From positions 1 through 54,896 of the forward strand of contig CAZYAV010000012.1 in NCBI GenBank assembly GCA_964645785.1: DNA of 54,896 nucleotides, given 5' to 3'. Position 1 is the stretch's first letter; each line of letters starts with the position of its first letter. The notes under the pieces were generated by a model. The model was not told where the DNA came from. It saw nothing but the letters and a program-made list of their open reading frames with translations, and searched no databases. Below, in pieces: positions 42,955-50,178 of this stretch. Made by a program: the position numbers and the translations under genes. The stretch comes from CALWZE01 sp964645785. GTDB taxonomy: Bacteria > Bacillota > Clostridia > Oscillospirales > Ruminococcaceae.

Positions 42955-43929
42955 TTATTTATTGATGTAGGTTTCCAGAGCGGCTATCTTTTGGGTAACG
43001 TTTTGCGGTATAATCTGCGCGTAAATGGCGGGCGCAACATGGTTTTGAAGAACCTGGTTTTGAAGCTTGTAGCTGCATACAAGTTGCTTCGCTTTTGCAG
43101 AGCTAAAATCAACGCGTTTCAGCAAACAGCACACGATACTTATGTAGTCAATCAGCGAATATAAAGCGATATTTTGTATACCGGTTTCTTTTTCAGTCCA
43201 TTTTTTAAGCACAGGGCTGATCTTCCTGTCTTTAAATCTTGTATCAAAAATTATATTATTATGGGCAACCGAATTCCGAAGCGATTTTATTGTGTACAGC
43301 ATACTGCTAAGCAGATTTCTATTTGTATCAATGGAGACATCGAATAGGTTTAATCGTGTCATGATATGTTCTCTCACAGGCTCGTTTAAGCACTCAAAAA
43401 AGCTTGCAAGATCGCTTAGGTATAGTATTTCAAAAACAACCCATAAAGGGGCATCTTCTCCCCGGTTGTAAAAGTGACGAACCATTTTGTTGTCACTGTT
43501 TTCTTCATCATGATAACGCGTGGACAACTTTGAATATACAGCATTTCGCAACCGAAGCCGTTTTGATTGTAATTTTGTATTTGCAGTATTGTCGCACATG
43601 CGTTCTTTATAGACATGTTCAAATGTGCTAAGTTTCAACCCATTTACAGATTCATTGCAGACAATGTTTTTTATGGCGGTTTCGATAAACATCAAGTCAG
43701 AGTATAACGCGGCTTTCATATTGTTGTCATATTCAATCACAGCAACTACTTCACTAAAATCTGTGTATGGGATTTGATTGTGCCTGTTTTTTATAAAGCG
43801 ATAGCCTTTATATCCATGATAATAACCGTAACTTATCAATTGTTGTTTTTGGTAGCTGCCACTAATCTGAACGTTGCAGTCATTCCTTAAATGCCGCATT
43901 AAACCATTAATTGTTTGTGGAGCGCTCAT
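42955..43929 (-). CDS. Abi_2 (AbiD/AbiF-type) abortive infection family protein
   Basis: A 324-residue protein with the Abi_2 pattern: LISYGYYHGYKGYRF, then YTDFSEVVAVIEYDNNMKAAL and FIETAIKN. The HEPN ribonuclease motif R-N-x3-H is R218 to H223 (SLRNSVAHNN). Such proteins cause growth arrest on phage infection, probably by RNA cleavage. Base composition is much more AT-rich than all neighbours, with its own promoter, pointing to recent acquisition. The open frame extends upstream, but the GC-rich extension lacks support; GAAGG precedes this ATG. Confidence 0.88.
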   Translation of the reverse strand: MSAPQTINGLMRHLRNDCNVQISGSYQKQQLISYGYYHGYKGYRFIKNRHNQIPYTDFSEVVAVIEYDNNMKAALYSDLMFIETAIKNIVCNESVNGLKLSTFEHVYKERMCDNTANTKLQSKRLRLRNAVYSKLSTRYHDEENSDNKMVRHFYNRGEDAPLWVVFEILYLSDLASFFECLNEPVREHIMTRLNLFDVSIDTNRNLLSSMLYTIKSLRNSVAHNNIIFDTRFKDRKISPVLKKWTEKETGIQNIALYSLIDYISIVCCLLKRVDFSSAKAKQLVCSYKLQNQVLQNHVAPAIYAQIIPQNVTQKIAALETYINK

Positions 43930-43960
43930 CTCAGAACCTTCTTTCTGTCTGCATAAACAA

Positions 43961-43989
43961 AGTATACCAGCAGATAGAAAGAGGGGCAA
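43961..43989 (-). promoter_or_regulatory. Promoter of the Abi_2 gene
   Basis: TTGCCC and TATACT are 17 bases apart on the minus strand, about 30 bases before the ATG. Confidence 0.75.
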
Positions 43990-44096
43990 TACATTATTCT
44001 TCGTACGGATTAGAATTTGCGCCGCGGCTTCCCTGCCCGCCGCGTTCCACGGCTGCCTGCGTTCCGCGTGGGTGACTGGAGATGGGAGAAGCCCCC

Positions 44097-44378
44097 TCAG
44101 CGCCCCTGCGCGGCGGCGCACAGCGCGTCCGCCTTTTGCCGGGCGTATTTGGCGCGGGTCGCGTCCCCGCCGCGCAGATGCCGCTCCTGCTTGTTGTGCG
44201 CGAGCACTTTTGCGCATTCCCGCCACAGCGCGGGGTTGAGCCGCCGCAGCCGTTTGGACACGTCGCTGTGTACGGTGGATTTGCTTACGCCAAACGCGTG
44301 CGCCGCGCCGCGCACGGTGTCCCCCGTCTCCACTATGTACCGCGCCAACAGCACCGCCCGCTCACATCCGGAATCCAT
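44097..44378 (-). CDS. spoIIID: Sporulation transcription regulator SpoIIID
   Basis: DNA-binding regulator of mother-cell sporulation genes. The 93 residues match SpoIIID closely: ERAVLLARYIVETGDTVR, the helix-turn-helix AAHAFGVSKSTVHSDVSKRL, and the basic HLRGGDATRAKY segment for DNA binding. A GAGGAGG site precedes the ATG. A sigma-E-like promoter sits 37 bases upstream. Its presence indicates an endospore-forming lineage. The C-terminal tail is slightly longer than in B. subtilis. Confidence 0.96.
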   Translation of the reverse strand: MDSGCERAVLLARYIVETGDTVRGAAHAFGVSKSTVHSDVSKRLRRLNPALWRECAKVLAHNKQERHLRGGDATRAKYARQKADALCAAAQGR

Positions 44379-44414
44379 CCAAACCCAGCCTCCTCGCCGC
44401 GTGTCGTTTGTTCC

Positions 44415-44443
44415 AGTCTATGCGGCGGGGCGCGGCGGTATGC
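44415..44443 (-). promoter_or_regulatory. Sigma-E-like (mother-cell) promoter of spoIIID
   Basis: GCATACC and CATAGACT are separated by 14 bases on the minus strand. The sigma-E consensus as I recall it is KMATATT-N14-CATACAnT; the -10 matches at 7 of 8 and the -35 at 5 of 7, with ideal spacing. Confidence 0.65.
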
Positions 44444-44452
44444 GGGCAGAGG

Positions 44453-44490
44453 AGAAAACAGCCGGGCGCGACACCTCGCGCCCGGCTGTT
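44453..44490 (-). terminator. Terminator downstream of the GT-C membrane protein gene
   Basis: Fifteen-base perfect arms (AACAGCCGGGCGCGA and complement) with a four-base loop, then TTTTCTC on the minus strand. Confidence 0.88.
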
Positions 44491-44535
44491 ATATAGAGAT
44501 AATATTATACGGTGTATTGTAATCGGTACCGGGCT

Positions 44536-46506
44536 TCAGTACCCGTACTGCTCGCGCAGAATCTCAAAGTGGGTCGCGTTGTACACCGGCACAAGCAGGA
44601 TACCCGACCCGTTATCGACGACCTTGTACATGTGCGCCGAGCCGTCGTGGAAGCCCATGAGGAAATCCTCAAACATGGGGGAAAATTCCTCGATAAAGTA
44701 CTCGTCCACCTTTTCGACAAACACGTAGTCGATCTCTTTTTCCCGCAGGAATTCGGTGAAGCGGGCGGTGTCGACCTCGACGTCGTAGCCGCCCGAATGC
44801 TCGCTGCCAACCGCGACAAAGTTGCCGCCGCCCAGCGTCTGCTCCACATAGGCGGGCTGGAACTCGTAGTTGAAATAGAACCACTCGCCGCCGTCCGAAT
44901 CCTGGCAGACGTAGTAGATATGGTCGTCGCTGGTCAGCACATCCTGAAAGACCGCGGCGTTGGTCATCATATGCTCGCGCAGCGGGATGAGCACCTGATA
45001 GATTTTGTCCGACGTAAAGACATACTGGTCAAAATTCACCGGCGTAAAGTGGAACAGCGCCCCGATGAGCAGTCCGCTGACCACAATGCCCGGCACCGTG
45101 TCCCCCCAGCTGAACCGCCAGCGGCTGATGGCGAAATAGCACAGGCCGATCACCGCGAACATCCACCCGATCGCGTAGCTGGAGATGTACCGCTCGAACG
45201 AGGTCAGGTTGTACTCGCTCGAGTGGGTGAAAATCGCCGTGTACGCATAGGTCTGGAACAGGTAATAGAGGAAAAAGCCCGCACACAGCTCGACCGCCGC
45301 CGCGCCGACCCGCAGGATATTCCGCTTTTCGCGGCAAAGCAGCGCCACCACAATCGGGGCGGCCGTGAACGCGATGACCATCTCCTGCACCGTGCCGAAG
45401 GTCACCAGCTGGCGCTCCCTGAGCGCCGCGGCCATCCGCCGGAACATCTCGTTAAAATAGGGATCCTTGCCGCCGAGCATCTGGAAGATGCTGTATTCAT
45501 ACGGCACGGCGTTGCGCTCGATATCCGCCGCCGCGCCGAGGTGGAGCGACCACGCCGCATAGCTGAACAGCAGCGCGGCAAACAGCCCCGCGACAAAGAC
45601 GAGCTTGCCGTACCATTTTTCGGTGCCGAACACCCGCCTGGCCGGCCAGTGCCCGCTCACCAGCATATCGAACGAGCAGATCACCGCCGCCACAAGCCCA
45701 AACGCCAGCCCCACGTCCTTGACCAGCGGCAGCAGCATCAGGCAGACGGCCACCGCGATATAGTTGGGCAGGGTTCGCTCCTCGCTTGTCGCAAAATACG
45801 CGAGAACGGCGCCGCCGAACAGGACGCCGAGCGGCACGTCGGAATAGGAGGTCATGTACAGCTTGAGCCCCTCGAACGAGTACCAGAACAGATAGGTGCA
45901 GCTGACCGCCGTGAAGCTGAGCACGGGGACGGCGATGTAATTTTTCCATTTCAGCCTGGCAAACAGCACCGCCATGACCGCAGCCATGAGGATATCGTAC
46001 GCCGCGTAGACCCGCCACTCGCTGAAGCCGGCGTTGAACACCTGCATGAAAAAGCTCCAGACCGGCAGCGCGGGCGGGTAGGAGATATTGATCATGCTGC
46101 TTGTAAACAGGGTGTACAGCTGCCGGTGGGTGAACAGGTTTTTGGCGGCGATGCCCCAAAACGAGAATTCATCCCAGAAGGTGAAGTAGGGGTTTTTGGC
46201 GCGCACGGCGAAGAAGAACGCGACCGACACCGCAACAAAGAACACAAAGCCGGGGGTGAACACCTGCCTGACCGTGTCCCGCCATTCCCGCCGCCGGAAC
46301 CAGACAAGATACACGGCCGAAAAAGCCGCAAACGCAAAGACCGCCAGGGTGGCTGGGAACAGCAGGTTCAGCATTCCGAACAGGCACAGGAAAACCGTGA
46401 TCCCCGCGGCGACGGCAAACGGCGCAACCGAGGCGTTGAGCCGAAAGCGCACGATGAAGAATGCCGCCACAAAGAGCAGCGCCAGAAAGGACAGAGCAAA
46501 ATCCAT
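44536..46506 (-). CDS. Large polytopic membrane protein, putative GT-C glycosyltransferase
   Basis: A 656-residue membrane protein with about 12 hydrophobic helices and a C-terminal outer domain of about 170 residues. NPYFTFWDEFSFWG in the first outer loop carries the acidic pair placed like the catalytic residues of GT39/GT83-type lipid-linked-sugar transferases. Such enzymes use polyprenyl-phosphate sugars outside the membrane. It follows the DUF2142 protein gene by about 110 bases on the same strand and is itself followed by a strong terminator. Confidence 0.82.
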   Translation of the reverse strand: MDFALSFLALLFVAAFFIVRFRLNASVAPFAVAAGITVFLCLFGMLNLLFPATLAVFAFAAFSAVYLVWFRRREWRDTVRQVFTPGFVFFVAVSVAFFFAVRAKNPYFTFWDEFSFWGIAAKNLFTHRQLYTLFTSSMINISYPPALPVWSFFMQVFNAGFSEWRVYAAYDILMAAVMAVLFARLKWKNYIAVPVLSFTAVSCTYLFWYSFEGLKLYMTSYSDVPLGVLFGGAVLAYFATSEERTLPNYIAVAVCLMLLPLVKDVGLAFGLVAAVICSFDMLVSGHWPARRVFGTEKWYGKLVFVAGLFAALLFSYAAWSLHLGAAADIERNAVPYEYSIFQMLGGKDPYFNEMFRRMAAALRERQLVTFGTVQEMVIAFTAAPIVVALLCREKRNILRVGAAAVELCAGFFLYYLFQTYAYTAIFTHSSEYNLTSFERYISSYAIGWMFAVIGLCYFAISRWRFSWGDTVPGIVVSGLLIGALFHFTPVNFDQYVFTSDKIYQVLIPLREHMMTNAAVFQDVLTSDDHIYYVCQDSDGGEWFYFNYEFQPAYVEQTLGGGNFVAVGSEHSGGYDVEVDTARFTEFLREKEIDYVFVEKVDEYFIEEFSPMFEDFLMGFHDGSAHMYKVVDNGSGILLVPVYNATHFEILREQYGY

Positions 46507-46614
46507 TGGAATCTCCTTCAGAATAGACGGAATACACCGGGACAGCGTCCCGCGTGCCGGTTCAGATCAAGGCTGAAGAAAGAGGGGCGCGGGCACAGAC
46601 CCGCCTGTCAGCGT

Positions 46615-48768
46615 TCAGGTGAAGAAATAGAGCAGCGCGGTTTCGAGCGCGGCAAGCAGCCCAAGCCCGGCACAGAGATACACCGCCAGCGCGTCCCGTT
46701 CCCCGCCCTGCGCGCGGGCAAACCGCAGCCGCCCGCCCAACAGGGCGGAGAGCAGCGCGCTCAGCGCCGGCAGCGCCGGGATGAGGTACCGCGCCTGCAC
46801 CCCGAGAATGCTGGTGCTGCCAAGGGTCGACCAGGTGCAATAAAACCCGGTGACCACGATTCCGTAGATGAGGACGGCCGTGCCGGCAAAGACCCACCGG
46901 TCGGATTTGGGGCGGGCGGGCGCTTCATCGGCATAAAACGCCGCCGTGAGCGCCACCACAACCGGCGCAAGCAGCCCGGTGAGAACCGCGGGCACGTCCA
47001 GCCAGCCGAACAGCCCCAGCTCGTCCAGATAAAAGCAGTTGAGGTAGCCGTCCACCGCGGCGGTCAGCGCGTAGCGCACCGGGTTGGACAGGATATAGCG
47101 GATCTGCGCGGCCACATCGACCCCCGCCGGCAGCACGGACGGCCGGATGCCCCGCATAAACAGCGCGGCATATCCCAGCGCCAGCGCATAGGCCGCCGCG
47201 CCCGCGGCCAGCAGCAGCGCAAAGGCGCACAGCCGCGGCGCGCGCAGCCGCCTTTTTTTACCGCCGGCACGGGCGGCCGGTATGGTGAAGAGCAGCAGCG
47301 CAAGGGGCAGGTAAAGCGGCTTGATCGCGGCAATGCCGCCAAAGCAGAGCGCCAGCCCCGCGAACCCGCGGCCGGTCAGGCGCGCGCCGAACACCAGCCC
47401 GAGATAGAGCAGCAGCAGCGCAAGCAGGCAGGCGTCGTAGGAATAGGACGCGCCCATAAACAGGGTGAGCGGAAACAGCGCCGTGCAGATCACCGCGCCG
47501 CGGTATCGCTCTGCCCATTTTAACCCAAAATAGGCGCACAGCGCAAGCAGGCAGACGTTCGCGAACCGCCCCAGGTAAAACCCGGCGAGCGCGCTGCCCA
47601 GCAGCCTGCCCGTCAGCACCCCCACGGCGGGGACGAGGTAGGGGAAAATCAGCTGAATCTGGGAGGCGTCCGTCTGCCCCGCAAACGGCTCGCCCTCCTC
47701 GGCGGCGCAGACGGCCAGCCTGTCCAGCACGGTGGCCTGCCCCTTCTGCTGCACCTCCTTATAGAACCAGCCGGGGAAAAGCTCGACCAGCCGCCGGACG
47801 TCGTCCGGATAGGCCGCCGCGCCGTCAAAGGTAAAGTCCCCGCACGCAATCGAATAGGTGCGCAGGTAATGGGCGGCCTCGTCGGGCGCCTGCATCGGCG
47901 CGGTGGCAACGCAGAACACCGCGCCGCAGGCAAGCACACAGGCGGCCAGCTTTGCGTGCGGCGTTTTCAGCCGCCGCACCACCAGCCAAACCGCCGCGTA
48001 AAGCCCCGAAAAGCCCCCCAGCGCGGCCAGCAGCAGCAGGGTCTCCCGCCCGGCGGCGGCGCTGAACAGGCGCGGCGCCTGGAACGCGGCCAGCAGCGCC
48101 GCGGTTTGCAGCAGGATATACCAGCGCCCCCACCCGCCCGGCGCGGGCGCGCGCTTTGTCCGCCGCGCCCAAATCCACCGCGCCAGAACCCACAGGCTCA
48201 GCAGGCAGAACAGCCAGAGCAGCAGCCGCGCCGGGCTGAACCGCTCCCGCACGATAAACGGGTTCAGGGTTGCCCCGCCGAAACCGACCGTTGAGCGCAC
48301 CCGCTCGGTGGGGTAAATGCGCAGGCCGTACAGCGCGTCGGCATCCAGCCGGGCGGTGTACAGCCCCTCGCCGGTTCGCACAAGCGCCGCCATGTATTCC
48401 CCCCGCACCCCGTTCACCGCGGCGTCGTAATAGACGACCGTCTCGGTGTCGTCCGCGGGGTCGCGCAGCAGCCGGACGGACAGGGTCTGCGCCCAGACGC
48501 CGTCCAGCCCATCGAGCGAAAAATAGCTGTTATACGCAAGCGCGTAGTATTCCTGCGCGCAGGTCTGCTCAAATTCCCAGCCGGTGAACGCGTCCCCGGC
48601 ATAGTCCCGCCGCGCGGCCGCCTCGCCCCCCGCGGGCAGCGAAGCGTCGACCGGGCGGTTGATCATCTGCACAAACAGCAGCTCGCACAGCGCCGCCAGC
48701 GCAAGCAGAAGCGCAGCGGCAGCCGGACGGCGCGCGCGCCCGAATTTTTTCTTTTGCTCCTGGTTCAT
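46615..48768 (-). CDS. DUF2142-like polytopic membrane protein (predicted GT-C glycosyltransferase)
   Basis: A 717-residue membrane protein. One N-terminal helix and an outer beta domain (about 45-210) are followed by some 11 helices. PMQAPDEAAHYLRTYSIACG is the DUF2142 hallmark (x-PDE-x-H near the membrane). Family members are thought to transfer sugars from polyprenyl carriers to surface polymers. GGAAAGGAGAC precedes the ATG. LegI lies upstream on the same strand, which ties this pair of transferases to the sugar locus by position only. Confidence 0.85.
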   Translation of the reverse strand: MNQEQKKKFGRARRPAAAALLLALAALCELLFVQMINRPVDASLPAGGEAAARRDYAGDAFTGWEFEQTCAQEYYALAYNSYFSLDGLDGVWAQTLSVRLLRDPADDTETVVYYDAAVNGVRGEYMAALVRTGEGLYTARLDADALYGLRIYPTERVRSTVGFGGATLNPFIVRERFSPARLLLWLFCLLSLWVLARWIWARRTKRAPAPGGWGRWYILLQTAALLAAFQAPRLFSAAAGRETLLLLAALGGFSGLYAAVWLVVRRLKTPHAKLAACVLACGAVFCVATAPMQAPDEAAHYLRTYSIACGDFTFDGAAAYPDDVRRLVELFPGWFYKEVQQKGQATVLDRLAVCAAEEGEPFAGQTDASQIQLIFPYLVPAVGVLTGRLLGSALAGFYLGRFANVCLLALCAYFGLKWAERYRGAVICTALFPLTLFMGASYSYDACLLALLLLYLGLVFGARLTGRGFAGLALCFGGIAAIKPLYLPLALLLFTIPAARAGGKKRRLRAPRLCAFALLLAAGAAAYALALGYAALFMRGIRPSVLPAGVDVAAQIRYILSNPVRYALTAAVDGYLNCFYLDELGLFGWLDVPAVLTGLLAPVVVALTAAFYADEAPARPKSDRWVFAGTAVLIYGIVVTGFYCTWSTLGSTSILGVQARYLIPALPALSALLSALLGGRLRFARAQGGERDALAVYLCAGLGLLAALETALLYFFT

Positions 48769-49155
48769 TCGCTCTGTCTCCTTTCCTGCCGCGCGGTTTG
48801 GGCGGGCAGAACGGCCGCAAGCCCGGCCGGCTGCCATTCCGTTCCCCGCGACTTTTTCGGGCGAGGCCGCCGGGCAGAGCCGTAGCGGCAATCCCGCCGG
48901 AACCCGCAGCGCCGCGCACCCGGGCAGCACCCGCCGGACACAAGGCCGTCAGCCGGCGGACTCAGCCGTGCAGGCCGCGGCTTCCTCCGGGGCGGCGCGG
49001 GCAGGCCGCCAAACCGGCCGCCGACCGCGATATCAGGACGGCCGCCGGTTCCGGCAGAGTCCGCGCCCCGGCTCCGGCGTGCGGCAGCTGCGCAGGAAGC
49101 GCGCCGCCTGCCGGTGGGACAGGGCGGCCGGTTCACCCGCAGCGGCGGCCACGGG
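48769..49155 (-). other. Intergenic region between legI and the DUF2142 gene
   Basis: About 390 GC-rich bases. No gene, promoter or terminator is convincing. Confidence 0.5.
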
Positions 49156-50151
49156 TTAAAGCTCGATCTGCTCGTCCGGCGCGAACGCGCGCTTGGCGGG
49201 CGTCCCGATCACCTCGAACCACCGGGTGGGGGAAAGGCCGTCCCCGGGGCGCTTGACGTCGAGCATCTCCGCCGTGAAAATCTCGCCCGGCCGGATGGCG
49301 CGCGCGGCGACGATGCTTTTGCGCGCGATTGCCAGGTTTTTCCGCTCGGACGCGCTGGGCGCCTTCTCCCCGGTGCCGAGCGCGAGCTCGATGTTGCGGA
49401 TTGCGCTGACCATCGCGCAAAGCTCGTCCGGCTCCAGCGAGCAGGCGTGATCCGGCCCTTCCATCGTGCGGTCAAGGGTAAAGTGCTTTTCGATAATCTG
49501 CGCCCCCATCGCCACGGCGGCAATCGGCGCCTCGATGCCGAGGGTGTGGTCGCTGTATCCGATCCGCCCGCCGAATTCCCGGCGCAGCGCGTCCATCGCG
49601 CGCAGGTTGGCGTCCGCAAACGGGGTGGGGTACTCGGTGTTGCAGTGCAGCAGGCTGACCTCGGGGCAGCCGTTGTCCAGCAGGACTTTTCGCGCAAACG
49701 CGACCTCCGAAAGCTCGCTCATGCCGGTGGAGAGGATGACCGGCCTGCCGGATTTTGAGACGCCCAGCAGCAGCGGCAGATTGGTGATTTCGCCCGAGGG
49801 CACCTTAATCACCGGCATACCCAGCGAGAGCAGGAACTCGAGGCTGGGCAGGTCAAACGGGGTGGACAGGAAGCGGATCCCCTTCTGCACGCAGTAATCC
49901 GCAAGCTCGCGGAAGCTGTCGTAGGGCAGCCACAGCCTGCGCACCATATCGAGCTGGCTCTCCTCCCCGCCGGTTGCGGCGATCTGGTATTCCGCCTTTT
50001 TGGCGTAGACCGAGATCACCTTTTCCGGGATAAAGGTCTGGAACTTGACCGCGTCCGCCTTGGCGCGCGCGGCCGCGTCGACCAGCTGCTTTGCGATTTT
50101 CAGGCTGCCGTTGTGGTTGACGCCCGCTTCCGCAATGATATAAACGGACAT
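49156..50151 (-). CDS. legI: Nonulosonic acid synthase (LegI/NeuB family)
   Basis: Condenses the six-carbon sugar with phosphoenolpyruvate to the nine-carbon acid. The 331-residue protein shows IIAEAGVNHNGSL, DAVKFQTFIPE, STPFDLPSLEFL, GYSDHTLGIEAPIAA and EKHFTLDRTMEGPDH, followed by a C-terminal SAF (antifreeze-like) domain (about 270-331, RAIRPGEIFTAEML). It is separated by 9 kb from legF and legG. GGGAGGGAG precedes the ATG. It begins 27 bases after the 3D-domain gene and probably shares its transcript. NeuB or PseI activity are alternatives; legB and legC context favours legionaminic acid. Confidence 0.94.
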   Translation of the reverse strand: MSVYIIAEAGVNHNGSLKIAKQLVDAAARAKADAVKFQTFIPEKVISVYAKKAEYQIAATGGEESQLDMVRRLWLPYDSFRELADYCVQKGIRFLSTPFDLPSLEFLLSLGMPVIKVPSGEITNLPLLLGVSKSGRPVILSTGMSELSEVAFARKVLLDNGCPEVSLLHCNTEYPTPFADANLRAMDALRREFGGRIGYSDHTLGIEAPIAAVAMGAQIIEKHFTLDRTMEGPDHACSLEPDELCAMVSAIRNIELALGTGEKAPSASERKNLAIARKSIVAARAIRPGEIFTAEMLDVKRPGDGLSPTRWFEVIGTPAKRAFAPDEQIEL

Positions 50152-50178
50152 TTTTCTACTCCCTCCCAAACGGCGGCG

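Noticed and set aside
44512..47523. A 1003-codon plus-strand open frame rich in Arg, Gln, His and Lys
   Set aside because: Antisense to two membrane protein genes with proper helices and ribosome sites; no family resemblance.
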